Shown here one piece after another: positions 32,519-42,292 of a stretch of DNA of 64,000 nt. The position numbers were made by a program, and so were the translations under genes. Location of the stretch: the NCBI GenBank assembly GCA_041674525.1, contig JBAYVN010000004.1:1-64000 (forward strand). Direction: 5' to 3'. The notes beneath the pieces are model-generated. The model was not told the DNA's origin and ran no database searches. It was given only the letters and a program-made list of their open reading frames with translations. The stretch is from SHYQ01 sp041674525 (GTDB lineage: Bacteria > Chloroflexota > Dehalococcoidia > UBA2979). Position 1 is the stretch's first letter. The number at the start of each line of letters is the position of its first letter.

Positions 32519-34960
32519 ATGGCTACGCTCGCGCTGCAGGATCTCGCCGTGCTCGAGTGCGGAACGCGGCTCAGCGTCGCGATGTGCGGCAGGCTGCTGA
32601 CCGACCTCGGCGCGCGCGTCACGAAGGTCGAACCGATCGAGGGTGACCCCGCGCGCCGGGCGGGCCCCTTCCCCGGCGACGCCGCGGATCCGGAGCGCAG
32701 CGGGCTCTTCGCCTACCTCAACCGCGGCAAGCGCGGCGTCACGCTCGACCTCGACACGCCCGAGGGGCGGGACTCGCTGCGGCGCATCGCCGGCGCGTTC
32801 GACGTGGTGATCGCGGGCGGGTCGTACGCCGAGCTCAAGCGCTGGGGCGTGCTGGAGGAGGACCTGCGCGACGTGAAGCCGGGGCTGATCTGCGCCGCGG
32901 TCACGCCCTTCGGGCTCACCGGTCCGCGGCGCGACGCGCCGGACAGCGAGATCGTGGTCACCGCGCTGAGCGGCATCGGCTACTACGTCCCCGGCCCTAT
33001 GGAATCGCCGGGACTGCCGCCCGTGGTTCCCGGGACGCACCTCGCGGACTTCACCGCGGGCGTGCAGGCCGCGTCCGCCACGATGACGGCGGTGGTCGGG
33101 CGGGACGCCACGGGCGCCGGGCGCCAGGTCGACGTCTCCGAGCAGGAGACGTTCCTGGACAGCCTGCGCATGTACCTCTGCACGTACGCGTACGAGGGAA
33201 CGATCCACCCGCGCGGCGCGGCCAACCAGAACGCGATCGTCGCCGGGCAGACCGGGAAGTGCACGGATGGTTACGTGACGGGAGTACCCGGCCCGCAGGC
33301 GGCGAACCCCGCGTGGGCGAACCTCGTCGAGGCGATGGGGAGGCCGGAGTGGGCCGCCGACGAGCGCATGGCCGATCCCGAGTACCGCCGCGCGCACGCC
33401 GCGGAGATCGTCGCCCGCATCAACGAATGGACCGGGAGCCTGCCCAAGGCCGAGGTCGCCGCGCGGCTGCAGGAACGCCACGCCACCAGCCTGCCGGTGA
33501 ACGACATCGACGATCTCCTCGTCAACGAGCAGCTCGCGGCGCGCGGGTACTTCGTCCCCCTCGATCACCCCGGCCTCCAGCAGGCGCGGGTCCCGGCGAG
33601 CCCGATCCGCTTCGACGGCGCCCCGATCGCCGGGAACGGCCGCGCGCCCTTCCTCGGCGAGCACAACGCCGAGGTGCTGGTGAGCGCGGCGCCGGGAGCC
33701 GCTGCCGCGCCCCGGACGCTGCCCGGGATCGCGCCCGGCCGAGGCACCCCGCTCCCGCTTGCGGGCGTGCGCATCCTCGATCTCACGTGGTGGATCGCGG
33801 GGCCCTGGGCGACCACGCAGATGGCGATGATGGGCGCGGACGTGATCCGCCTGGAGAGCCGCGCCCGGCCGGACAGCATGCGCAATACCACGCCCTTCGC
33901 GGACGGTGAGCCCGGCATCAACCGCAGCGGGCGCTGGAACAGCCACAACTACACGAAGCGCTCGGCCGCCCTCAACCTCGCGAAGCCCGAGGGGCTGGAG
34001 CTCGCGAAGCGCCTCGTGGCGAAGTGCGACATCGTCTTCGAGAACTTCGCGGCGGGCGTGCTCGATCGCATGGGCCTCGACTACGAGACGCTGAAGGCGA
34101 TCAACCCGCGTGTGATCCTCTGCTCCGTGTCCGTGATCGGACGTGACGGCCCCTTCCGGCACTACGTCGGCATGGGGCCCGGCGCCATCGCGTACTCCGG
34201 CCTGAGCGCCATCACCGGGCACCGGGGCGGTCCGCACGGGACCATCCCGCCGTTCCTCGCGGACTACACCACCGCGTGGCACGCCGAGCTCGCCATGCTC
34301 GCGGCCCTGCACGAGCGCGACCGGACGGGCGTGGGCCGCCGCATCGAGCTCTCCATGGTCGAGGCACAGGCGAGCCAGCTGCCGGAGCCGTTCATCGACG
34401 CCACGCTCAACGGCCGGATCGCCACGCGCAAGGGCAACGACCATCCGTTCATGGCGCCCCACGGGTACTACCCGTGCGCCGGCAACGACCGCTGGCTGGC
34501 GCTCTCCGTGGCAAACGGCGAGCAGTGGCGCGGGCTCTGCGACGTCCTCGACGGCCCCGGGCATCGCCTCAGCGGCGACCCCCGCTTCGCCGGCGCGGAC
34601 GGCCGCCTGCAGCACCGTGACGAACTGGACGCCGTGATCGGGAGCGCCACGAGCCGGCTCGACCCCTTCGCGCTGGAGGCGCGGCTGCGCGACGCCGGCG
34701 TCCCCGCGGGCGTGGCCCTGAACCCGGAGGATGTCTTCGCCGACCCCCACCTGCGGGAGCGCGAGGTCTTCATCAGCCCCCCGCACGAGGAGGTGGGCCC
34801 CTACCCCATGGTCGGGCTCGCCTGGAAGCTCTCGGGGGCGCCCCCGGCCGTGTGGGCCTCGCCCTCGCTGGGTCAGCACAACGCGTACGTCTACGGGGAC
34901 TTGCTCGGCATGGGCAACGCCGAGATCGAGGCGCTCCAGGCGTCCGGTGTCGTGGCGTAG
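32519..34960 (+). CDS. Fused double-domain family III CoA-transferase (CaiB/BaiF)
   Basis: An 813-residue protein made of two CaiB/BaiF CoA-transferase units in tandem. Unit 1 (about 1-400) has LQDLAVLECGTRLS and GTHLADFTAGVQAA, with a candidate catalytic Asp. Unit 2 (about 412-813) has LAGVRILDLTWWIAGPWATT and FLADYTTAWHAEL, again with an Asp. Such enzymes move CoA between acids. Fused pairs are known, but here both Asp positions look kept, so both sites may work. The ATG overlaps no neighbour. The substrate cannot be named. Confidence 0.88.
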   Translation: MATLALQDLAVLECGTRLSVAMCGRLLTDLGARVTKVEPIEGDPARRAGPFPGDAADPERSGLFAYLNRGKRGVTLDLDTPEGRDSLRRIAGAFDVVIAGGSYAELKRWGVLEEDLRDVKPGLICAAVTPFGLTGPRRDAPDSEIVVTALSGIGYYVPGPMESPGLPPVVPGTHLADFTAGVQAASATMTAVVGRDATGAGRQVDVSEQETFLDSLRMYLCTYAYEGTIHPRGAANQNAIVAGQTGKCTDGYVTGVPGPQAANPAWANLVEAMGRPEWAADERMADPEYRRAHAAEIVARINEWTGSLPKAEVAARLQERHATSLPVNDIDDLLVNEQLAARGYFVPLDHPGLQQARVPASPIRFDGAPIAGNGRAPFLGEHNAEVLVSAAPGAAAAPRTLPGIAPGRGTPLPLAGVRILDLTWWIAGPWATTQMAMMGADVIRLESRARPDSMRNTTPFADGEPGINRSGRWNSHNYTKRSAALNLAKPEGLELAKRLVAKCDIVFENFAAGVLDRMGLDYETLKAINPRVILCSVSVIGRDGPFRHYVGMGPGAIAYSGLSAITGHRGGPHGTIPPFLADYTTAWHAELAMLAALHERDRTGVGRRIELSMVEAQASQLPEPFIDATLNGRIATRKGNDHPFMAPHGYYPCAGNDRWLALSVANGEQWRGLCDVLDGPGHRLSGDPRFAGADGRLQHRDELDAVIGSATSRLDPFALEARLRDAGVPAGVALNPEDVFADPHLREREVFISPPHEEVGPYPMVGLAWKLSGAPPAVWASPSLGQHNAYVYGDLLGMGNAEIEALQASGVVA

Positions 34961-35073
34961 CGAGGGCACCTCACCTCGTCGCGAACGCGGTAGCATGTTC
35001 CGCCTGCGCGAGCTTCGCCGCGGCAGGTGATCAGCGGAGCGGGCCGGCATGCCCGCCGGGAGAGGTGCGAAAG

Positions 35074-36018
35074 ATGGAGTACCGGCAGCTCGGCCGTTCT
35101 GGTTTGCAGGTCTCGGTCGTCAGCCTCGGCACGAACCAGTTCGGCAGCCCCGTGGATGCCGACGGCGTGCAGTCGATCATGGACGCGGCGCTGGAGTCCG
35201 GGATCAATTTCGTCGACACGGCGGACGGCTACGGCGGCGGCCTGTCGGAGCAGTACATCGGGCGCGCGATCAAGGCCCACCGCTCGGACTGGGTGGTGAT
35301 GACGAAGTTCGGCAACTATCCCGCGGGCGAGGGGCCGAACCGTCGAGGCAACTCGCGCGGCTACATGCGCAAGGCCGTGGCCGGCGCGCTGCAACGCCTG
35401 GACACCGACTACCTGGACGTCTACCTGTTCCACCGCCCCGATCCGGTGACCCCGATCGAGGAGCAGATGTCGGCGATGGATGACCTCGTGCACGAGGGCC
35501 TCGTCCGGTACATCGGCTGCTCCAACTGGGCGGGCTGGCAGATCGCGGCAGCGAACGAGACGGCGAACCGTCGGGGCTGGACGCCGTTCATCGCCTCGCA
35601 GCCGGCGTACAGCCTGATGAACCGCGCGCCGGAGGGCGAGCACATCGACTCCTGCGCGTACTACGGGCTGGGCCTCACGCCGTTCAGTTCGCTCGCGGGG
35701 GGCTTCCTCACCGGGAAGCACCGGCGCGGCCAGGCCCCCGTCCCCGGTACGCGCGTGGCGAGGAACCCCCGCGCGCCCCAGACGCTGCTCACGGACGCCA
35801 ACTTCGACCGGCTGGAAGCATGGGAGGCGATCGCGCGCGACGCCGGTCTCTCCATGACGCAGCTCGCCCTCGGCTGGGTCGCCGCCCAGCCCACCGTGTC
35901 CTCGGTCATCTGCGGGGCCACCTCCGCGGACCAGGTGCGTGAGAATGCGACGGTGAGCGACGCGCTGGCGAAGATCACCCCGGACGTGCTGAAGGCGATC
36001 GCGGACGCGGGGCGCTAG
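35074..36018 (+). CDS. Aldo/keto reductase
   Basis: A 314-residue NADPH-dependent TIM-barrel reductase: MEYRQLGRSGLQVSVVSLGT at the start, INFVDTADGYGGG with the catalytic Asp and Tyr, VVMTKFG with Lys, and YLFHRPDPVTP with His, so the tetrad is complete. GCSNWAGWQ and SVICGATSADQV finish the cofactor site. It reduces a ketone or aldehyde in the same region as the CoA-transferases. A ribosome site GGGAGAGG precedes the ATG, and a strong terminator follows. Confidence 0.92.
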   Translation: MEYRQLGRSGLQVSVVSLGTNQFGSPVDADGVQSIMDAALESGINFVDTADGYGGGLSEQYIGRAIKAHRSDWVVMTKFGNYPAGEGPNRRGNSRGYMRKAVAGALQRLDTDYLDVYLFHRPDPVTPIEEQMSAMDDLVHEGLVRYIGCSNWAGWQIAAANETANRRGWTPFIASQPAYSLMNRAPEGEHIDSCAYYGLGLTPFSSLAGGFLTGKHRRGQAPVPGTRVARNPRAPQTLLTDANFDRLEAWEAIARDAGLSMTQLALGWVAAQPTVSSVICGATSADQVRENATVSDALAKITPDVLKAIADAGR

Positions 36019-36041
36019 GCGATCTCGGCACGGAGCAGACG

Positions 36042-36075
36042 CGAGGAAGGCCCGGCGACTGCCGGGCCTTCCTCG
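36042..36075. terminator. Strong bidirectional terminator
   Basis: A perfect 15-bp stem (36042-36056 with 36061-36075) with loop GACT lies between the convergent aldo/keto reductase and CapA-like genes. It is 23 nt after the first stop and 49 nt after the second. Confidence 0.85.
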
Positions 36076-36124
36076 TGCTCCTGACTGGACCGTGTCCGTG
36101 ATCGAACGTGAACCGGTGCCGCGG

Positions 36125-37510
36125 CTACGGCCGGACGATCCCTACGTTCCCCTCGCGCGTCACCTTCGTGCCGTAGAGCGCCGAGAGGCGCTCGAAGCGA
36201 TCGAGGATCTCGCGCGCGACGTCGCCATCCGCCAGCACCGGCCGCCCACGCTGGTAGCGCGGCTTCCCGAAGCCCAGGTCCACCGGGTGCAGGCGGATCT
36301 CCGCGAACTCGTGGCCCTTGTTCCACTTCGTCATCGCCAGCGCGCTCTCCCAGCGGCGTGGCGCGACCGTCTGACCGCGCGTCTCGTTCGCGGAGCGGGT
36401 GTTGTAGAACTGCTCCGGCGTGTGCTCCCACGACAGCCCCTGGCCCAGGTAGTTGTCCTGCGGCTGCAGCAGCACCGTGTCGTTCTCCAGGAAGAAGTCG
36501 CCGAGCGAGTAGAAGATCGGCTTCCCGTTGTAGATCTCGATGCCGCGATCCTGGTGCGGACCGTGACCGACGAAGACGTCCGCGCCGGCGTCGATGCACG
36601 AGCGCATGATCGTCTGCACAGCCTCGGCGGGCTCGTCCTCAGTGTTTCCGGACTCGTGGTTGTGCATTGTGCAGATGACCCAGTCCGCCATGCCCCGCGC
36701 GTCGCGCACCCGCTGCAGCCACCCCTCCAGGTCGCCGGCGTGCGGCGTGGAGTGGCGCTCGAACTTGGCGCCCAGCGTGAACTTCACCCAGCTCAGGGAC
36801 TCGTACATCGGCCACAGGCCGACGAGGTAGAACTCGGTGTCGGTGTCCGGCGGCAGCGGCGCACCGAAGCCGCCCACGCGGCGGCGCTCCTTCTGCTCCT
36901 CGAAATGCAGTCCCTGGCTTGTGAGGCGGATAGCGTCGAACGTCGGCTTGTCGACGACGTACTCCACCGTGTGGCGGATGTAGTTCGACCCCGGCCGTCC
37001 CTGCACATCCCGGCGCTGGTCGCCGGCGCGGCCCGGAGGCGGTCCGGAGGTCGTGGCGGACAGGAGGGCGATCCGCCCCTTCGACGTCTCGATGTATACG
37101 GGGCCGCGTGCCTCGGCCAGGTTCCTCCCGGTGCCGGCGAACGGCATGTTGAACTTCCGGAGGTTCTCGATGTTCTTGAGCACCCCACCCTCGCCGTAAT
37201 CGAACGAATGGTTGCAGGCGGTGCTCAGGAAGTCGAAGCCCATCCACTGCAGCTCGGCGATGTTGTGCGGGTCGGACCGCATGTAGGTGCCGCCCGACAT
37301 GTAGGCAGGCGTGGGCTCGTAGTCGTGGAACAGCATCTCGGCGTGGGTGAAGCCCACGTCGGCGCTGCGGATCATCTCGACCAGTTTGGTGAAATCCGGC
37401 TCCCGGTCCCTAGACACCGCGCGAGTGATCAGGGACTCACCCGTCAGCGCCATCAGGATGTCGCCCGACTCTGCCTCGTAGATGCTTCGATCGTATGAAT
37501 AGGTTGTCAT
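36125..37510 (-). CDS. CapA family (poly-gamma-glutamate-type metallophosphatase-like) protein
   Basis: A 461-residue protein of the PGA_cap/CapA family. ALTGESLITRAV replaces the usual GD-x-M start, followed by ADVGFTHAEM, DFLSTACNHSFDYGEGG with the family NH motif, VICTMHNHESGN and VFVGHGPHQDRGIEIY, ending with PIFYSLGDFF. No signal peptide is visible, so it is probably cytoplasmic and may not act in capsule synthesis at all; CapA-like enzymes also occur in catabolic clusters. It is flanked by hairpin terminators on both sides. Confidence 0.85.
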   Translation of the reverse strand: MTTYSYDRSIYEAESGDILMALTGESLITRAVSRDREPDFTKLVEMIRSADVGFTHAEMLFHDYEPTPAYMSGGTYMRSDPHNIAELQWMGFDFLSTACNHSFDYGEGGVLKNIENLRKFNMPFAGTGRNLAEARGPVYIETSKGRIALLSATTSGPPPGRAGDQRRDVQGRPGSNYIRHTVEYVVDKPTFDAIRLTSQGLHFEEQKERRRVGGFGAPLPPDTDTEFYLVGLWPMYESLSWVKFTLGAKFERHSTPHAGDLEGWLQRVRDARGMADWVICTMHNHESGNTEDEPAEAVQTIMRSCIDAGADVFVGHGPHQDRGIEIYNGKPIFYSLGDFFLENDTVLLQPQDNYLGQGLSWEHTPEQFYNTRSANETRGQTVAPRRWESALAMTKWNKGHEFAEIRLHPVDLGFGKPRYQRGRPVLADGDVAREILDRFERLSALYGTKVTREGNVGIVRP

Positions 37511-37689
37511 GCTACAGCCCTCCCGCTCATCACGAGCGCGCGTAGCATAGGCCCGCGGATCAAGCGCGTCACGTGATCCGGGAATCGTCGCGTCGCGGCC
37601 TCCTGGATCGCGGCTTCAACATGATGCCCCCGCACCACAGCCCGGCTCCCGCCGCGCCGCGCGCGCCGTGGACAAACCTCGAGCATGCA

Positions 37690-37715
37690 AGAAGCCCGCC
37701 TTTCGGCGGGCTTCT
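37690..37715. terminator. Terminator after the acyl-CoA dehydrogenase gene
   Basis: An 11-bp perfect stem (37690-37700 with 37705-37715) with loop TTTC lies 92 nt past the acyl-CoA dehydrogenase stop. The rest of the 296-bp gap shows no gene. Confidence 0.75.
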
Positions 37716-37806
37716 CCACGCTTGCGGACGGCCTTCTGCTTGGAGGCAGACATGCTCGACGATAGGTGCCCGCAAACGCGACCAGGCGCGCTGGTCTGCG
37801 CGATTG

Positions 37807-39018
37807 CTACCGGCTGCGCGGCAGTCCGAGGCCTCGCAGCGCCACCTGGTCACGCATGATCTGCGTGCTGCCATGGTTGATTCCGGACTGGAATGCCCCC
37901 ATCACGTTGTGCGCGTACAGGCCGCTCTCGATGGCGTCCTCGGCACCGTTGAGGAGCTGCGCGTACGGACCGAGGAGCTGCGCGATGGTCTCGGTGACCT
38001 TCACGCCGTGCTCGGGAGCCCACACCTTCTCGGCGCTGCCCTCGTACGTGAACTTCCCTTCGTGCTCCACGATCGACATGCTGCGCAGCGTCATCAGCCG
38101 GCAGACCTGAGCCTCGGTCCACACCTCGGCGATGCGGTCGCGCGCGGAGGGGTTGCTCTTGATGTTCTCGGCGAGGACGCCATTCTCGGGGTCCTTCACC
38201 CAGTTCACGATGTCCTCGTCGCGCCGCACCGACATCAGGTAACGGCCGGCGCCGACGCGGTCGAGGTTCAGACCCATCGCGCTCAGGTTCCAGCCGTTGT
38301 TCTCCTCGCCCAGCAGGCAGGAGGCCGGCACGCGCACGTCCTCGAAGAACGTCTCGTTCGTGCGGATCGTGCCGTACGTGGTGCCGCGCGGCGCGGGCGG
38401 GTCGTTCTGGATCGTCCACAGCGGGCGCACGGTGATCCCCGGCGTGTTGATCGGGATCAGGAAGATCGAGATCCCGGCGTTGCGCTTCGAGTCCGGGTCG
38501 GTGCGCGCCATCAGGTAGACGTGCGTCGAGCGGTGCGCGCTGGACGTGTACATCTTCTGGCCGTTGATGACGTAGTCGTCGCCGTCACGCACAGCGCGGC
38601 ATTGCAACCCGGCTAGGTCCGCGCCGCCCGAAGGCTCCGTGAAGCCGAGGGCGAACGACAGCTCGCCGTTGATCAGCTTCGGGATGAAGTAATCCTTCTG
38701 CTCCTGCGTGCCGCCCGCGAGGATCGTCGGTGCGCCACTGCCGCCGCCGCCCACGCTCAGCCCGACGCGCGCGAACTCTTCCTCGACGATGTACTGGTCG
38801 AGGCGGTTGCCGTCCTGTCCGCCGTACTGCTTCGGCCACGAGATCGCGCGCCAGCCGCGCGCCTTGATCTTGTCGTACACGGCCGCCAGCTTCGGATTCC
38901 GCGATCCGCCCTCCCCGCCCTCGTCCTCCTCCTGGATGTCCGGGGTGACTTCCTTCGCGATGAAGTCCTGGACTTCCTGCTTGAGCGCCCGCTGGGCGGG
39001 CGTGTACTCGAATTCCAC
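37807..39018 (-). CDS. Acyl-CoA dehydrogenase
   Basis: A 403-residue flavoenzyme that makes a 2,3 double bond in an acyl-CoA. FALGFTEPSGGADLAGLQ is the FAD/substrate motif, YVINGQKMYTSSAH the middle domain and RVGAGRYLMSVRRDEDIV the C-terminal helical part. A catalytic Glu cannot be assigned with certainty by eye. The GTG start at 39018 has GGGGGAGG 6 nt upstream. It is divergent from a CaiB/BaiF CoA-transferase, a layout typical for catabolic acid activation followed by beta-oxidation. Confidence 0.92.
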   Translation of the reverse strand: MEFEYTPAQRALKQEVQDFIAKEVTPDIQEEDEGGEGGSRNPKLAAVYDKIKARGWRAISWPKQYGGQDGNRLDQYIVEEEFARVGLSVGGGGSGAPTILAGGTQEQKDYFIPKLINGELSFALGFTEPSGGADLAGLQCRAVRDGDDYVINGQKMYTSSAHRSTHVYLMARTDPDSKRNAGISIFLIPINTPGITVRPLWTIQNDPPAPRGTTYGTIRTNETFFEDVRVPASCLLGEENNGWNLSAMGLNLDRVGAGRYLMSVRRDEDIVNWVKDPENGVLAENIKSNPSARDRIAEVWTEAQVCRLMTLRSMSIVEHEGKFTYEGSAEKVWAPEHGVKVTETIAQLLGPYAQLLNGAEDAIESGLYAHNVMGAFQSGINHGSTQIMRDQVALRGLGLPRSR

Positions 39019-39081
39019 TTGTGGCCTCCCCCGGGAGCCCCCCGAGCGGGCCTCCACCGGTCTCCCTGACACTGGCACGGA

Positions 39082-39097
39082 ATATCACGAACGATAT
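39082..39097. promoter_or_regulatory. Inverted repeat between acyl-CoA dehydrogenase and CoA-transferase genes
   Basis: ATATC-ACGAAC-GATAT (5-bp arms, 6-nt spacer) is the only AT-rich island in the 244-bp divergent region, so it may hold overlapping promoters and an operator for both genes. Confidence 0.35.
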
Positions 39098-39262
39098 ACG
39101 CTCGCCGCCCGCCGATGACAACGCCCCGGCCGGCCCGGGACGCGAGAAGTCGCGCAATGCTCGCGCCCCGGCAGCGTCGATCAGGCCGGACGCCGCGCGG
39201 GCGCGCGCTATCATGCCGCCGGCGCACCAGGCCGGGGGATTGAAAGGAAGAGGAGACAGGAC

Positions 39263-40441
39263 ATGGCGCACCCGCTCGACGGAGTGAAGATCATCGAGAT
39301 CGCGACGTACGCGCCGGCCAACATGGCCGCGGGCTGGCTCGCGGACCTGGGGGCCGACATCATCGTCGTCGAGCCGCCCTCGAACCGGGCGCTCGGTCCC
39401 GAGTGGGACAAGAGCGACCGCCTCCGCCACGTGGAGAACCGCAACAAGCGCGGCATCGGCCTGAACCTGCGCGAGCCCGAGGGTCAGGCGATCCTCCACC
39501 GGATGGTGCAGGACGCCGACATCCTGATCGAGGCGAACCGCCCCGGCGTCGCGAAGCGCCTCGGCTTCGACTACGAGACGCTCTCGAAGATCAACCCGCG
39601 CATCATCGTGTGCTCCTCCACCGGCTACGGCCAGCAGGGGCCGATGAGCCACCTGCCCGGTCACGGCCGGGTGTGGGAGGCCACCGGGGGCTGGCTGCTG
39701 ACGCAGGGCACGGGCCTGGGCAACATGGGCGGCGATTACACGGGTGTCCCGTACATGAACCCGTTCAACCTCGCGGACATCAAGTCCGCGCCGTACATCC
39801 TGTCCACCATCCTCGCGGCGCTGTACGCGCGCACCAACACGGGCGAGGGCCAGCACCTCGACATCGCGCTGTTCGATGCCGTGATCGCCGTGCGCAACCC
39901 GGCGACACCGGCGCGCGGCGACGAGGCGTGGGAGCGGCACACCGCCGCGAACGGCGTGTACGTCTGCAAGGACGGCCGGTACATCGCCTTCGCGGTGTCG
40001 GAGGCCCTGCAGTGGAAGAACATGTGCACGGGCGTCGGCCACCCGGAGTTCGAGAGCGAGTTCCGCCCCTCGAACGCCCGCGCCGACGAGATCCGGGCGA
40101 TCTTCGCCCGGCGCTTCATGGAAAAGACGCGCGACGAGTGGTTCGCGGAGCTGAGCCAGTACGACATGGAGGTCGCTCCGGTCCTCACCCTCGACGAATC
40201 TGCGAGCAACCCGCAGGTGAAGCTGCGCAACATGCACGTCGAGGTCACGGACGACGCGGGCTACCACCAGGTCCAGTACGGCGCCCCGTTCCACCTGAGC
40301 AAGACCCCGCCGAAGATCAAGCACCGTCGCGCTCCCCGGTTCGGCGAGCACACGGAGCAGGTGCTCGCCGAGCTTGGCTACAGCGCCGGCGAGATCGCGA
40401 AGCTCACGTCCTCGGGCGTGGCGATCGCGAAGCAGTGGTGA
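39263..40441 (+). CDS. Family III CoA-transferase (CaiB/BaiF)
   Basis: A 392-residue CoA-transferase. It starts LDGVKIIEIATYAPANMAAGWLADLGAD, with VVEPPSNRALG, ENRNKRGIGLNL and STGYGQQGP, and the putative catalytic Asp in NLADIKSAPYI. GEGQHLDIALFDA is conserved. The ribosome site AGAGGAG precedes the ATG. It should activate a carboxylic acid that the divergent acyl-CoA dehydrogenase then oxidises. The acid is not identifiable. Confidence 0.92.
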   Translation: MAHPLDGVKIIEIATYAPANMAAGWLADLGADIIVVEPPSNRALGPEWDKSDRLRHVENRNKRGIGLNLREPEGQAILHRMVQDADILIEANRPGVAKRLGFDYETLSKINPRIIVCSSTGYGQQGPMSHLPGHGRVWEATGGWLLTQGTGLGNMGGDYTGVPYMNPFNLADIKSAPYILSTILAALYARTNTGEGQHLDIALFDAVIAVRNPATPARGDEAWERHTAANGVYVCKDGRYIAFAVSEALQWKNMCTGVGHPEFESEFRPSNARADEIRAIFARRFMEKTRDEWFAELSQYDMEVAPVLTLDESASNPQVKLRNMHVEVTDDAGYHQVQYGAPFHLSKTPPKIKHRRAPRFGEHTEQVLAELGYSAGEIAKLTSSGVAIAKQW

Positions 40442-40474
40442 TCCGCGCGGGGTGACCCGTCAGGGTGTCTCACG

Positions 40475-40502
40475 GAGCAGCCCGCCGGAAGGCGGGCTGC
40501 TC
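40475..40502. terminator. Bidirectional terminator
   Basis: A 12-bp perfect stem (40475-40486 with 40491-40502) with loop GGAA lies 33 nt after the CoA-transferase stop, between convergent genes. Confidence 0.82.
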
Positions 40503-40616
40503 TGCGTGGCTGCTCGGGGCGGGTTGCTGCGTGGCTCCGCTGCGTGCGCCGCTCGTGCACGCCGACCGTGTGGCGGCCGCGCGCGCTCGGCGCGCGCACG
40601 AGGACGCCGGGGCGCC

Positions 40617-42041
40617 TCAGTCCCAGGCGGGCGGGTGCGTGCCGAAGGGCGCCGTGGGCAGCGCGTAGAAGGGCGGTGTCTCCGACAGCTGCTCGGCCGG
40701 CCGCATGTAGCGGACGGGGCCGTACGGCGTGTCCATCTCCGTCAGCAGATCCTCGAACTCGCTCAGCTCCGGATCGGGAATCCGCGCGCCGTCCACGCGG
40801 CCCATCTGCTTCACCCACTCCCCGGTCGTCGCCAGCGCCACGCGGACGTGGTAGCTCCCGCCCTCGTGCGCGCGACGCACGAGCGCCGAGAGCACGCCGA
40901 GCGCGGCGATATACGCCGTTGAGTGATCCATGACCTGGCAGGGGAGACCCGCCGGCTGCCCGCCCTCGCGGTACAGGGCGCCCTCGTAGGCCATGCCGTT
41001 ATGACACTGCAGCATGCTGTCGTAGCAGGCGCGGTCGGACCAGGGGCCCTGGTGACCGAAGCCGCTGAGGCTCACGTAGATCAGCCCCGGGCGCCGCGCC
41101 GCCGCGGCCTCCGGACCGAACCCGTGCGACGCCAGCACGCCGGGGCGCATTCCCTGCACCAGCACGTCCGCCTGGTCCACGAGCTCGCCGAAGGTGTGCG
41201 GCTCGGTGCGCAGGTCGAGCCACGCGGAGCGCTTCCCGAACCCCGTGGCGATGTCCATCAGTCCCCATGGCGCGACGCTCGGCGCCGTGACCTGGATCAC
41301 GTCCGCGCCGTGCCCGGCAAGGAACCGGCAGCACGTCGGACCCGAGATCACGCGCGTGAGGTCGATCACGCGCACGCCCGAGAGCGGACGCTCGGCCGGG
41401 CGCAGGGGCTGCGGCGGTGAGTCGGCGATCTTCGTGATCTCCACGACCGGCGTGCGCAACACGGCGGAGCCGTGCGGATGCACGGCCCATTCCTCGTTCG
41501 TGAGCACCACAGCGGCGATCCCGCCGCGGCTGCATACCGCCTCCTCGATCTCGAAGGCATTCCGCTTGCGCGTCGCCTCGGCGCCGGCCGCGCTGTCGTC
41601 CGCGCAGCCGAGGACGTCCAGCGCCACCTGGCGGTGATGCGGCAGCGACGTCTGGTAGCGGATGTAGCGATCATCGGCCGTGCGGTAGAACCCCAGGCCG
41701 AGCCGGTCCGTCTGCCCGCGCGGCGGCAGCCCCTCGACCTGCGCCCAGCGCTCCGAGCGGTACGTGGCGATGGCGTGACGCGTGTCGATCGCCACAGTCT
41801 GTGTGCGGCCGGTGCGCTCGCGCCACACCTCGGTCACGCCCAGGCTCGCCGCGCCGATCGCCGCCGCCGCGGCCCCACCGATGCGGTAGATCGCCGGGAA
41901 GTACGGGTCCGAGCCGGTGACGGTCAGCCGCGACGCGATCCCGGGGTCGAGGCCGGCGGCGCTCAGCAGGCCCGCCGCAAGTTCGACGGTGCTCGGACCG
42001 GTCACCCCATCAATCCTCGGGACCACCTGCGGCTCGTTCAC
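40617..42041 (-). CDS. CaiB/BaiF-like CoA-transferase with extra N-terminal region
   Basis: A 474-residue family III CoA-transferase-like protein. A divergent N-terminal segment of about 220 residues (FPAIYRIGGAAAAAIGAASLGV, YRTADDRYIRYQTSLPHH) looks like a degenerate second domain. The canonical start PLSGVRVIDLTRVISGPTCCRFLAGHGADV comes only at about residue 223, and then come VQGMRPGVL, VSLSGFGHQGPWSDR and CQVMDHSTAYIAAL with a candidate catalytic Asp. It is therefore probably a circularly rearranged or fused form, similar in idea to the double protein at 32519. It is divergent from an alpha/beta hydrolase. Confidence 0.85.
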   Translation of the reverse strand: MNEPQVVPRIDGVTGPSTVELAAGLLSAAGLDPGIASRLTVTGSDPYFPAIYRIGGAAAAAIGAASLGVTEVWRERTGRTQTVAIDTRHAIATYRSERWAQVEGLPPRGQTDRLGLGFYRTADDRYIRYQTSLPHHRQVALDVLGCADDSAAGAEATRKRNAFEIEEAVCSRGGIAAVVLTNEEWAVHPHGSAVLRTPVVEITKIADSPPQPLRPAERPLSGVRVIDLTRVISGPTCCRFLAGHGADVIQVTAPSVAPWGLMDIATGFGKRSAWLDLRTEPHTFGELVDQADVLVQGMRPGVLASHGFGPEAAAARRPGLIYVSLSGFGHQGPWSDRACYDSMLQCHNGMAYEGALYREGGQPAGLPCQVMDHSTAYIAALGVLSALVRRAHEGGSYHVRVALATTGEWVKQMGRVDGARIPDPELSEFEDLLTEMDTPYGPVRYMRPAEQLSETPPFYALPTAPFGTHPPAWD

Positions 42042-42292
42042 GGAGCATCCCCCGGCACCGACCGGTCATCCAGCCGGCCGAATTGAAACACCTGAGGCGG
42101 CCGATTCTACAAAAACCACACCAGCCTCGCACCAGATCTCCCTCGCGGCCGCGAGGTTCGCCTAGAAACCGTCGTGGGCGTTCGTCCGGCGCCGCACCCG
42201 GATCCCCGGTGTTGCGAGGCCTCGCGCGGGGGGCGTATACCTCGGCGTACTTCGCGCTCCGCGAACGGAGCAGGGCACGGGAGGAGCAGACG

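Noticed and set aside
36092..37498. A 468-codon plus-strand open frame
   Set aside because: It is antisense to the CapA-like gene and carries no motif.
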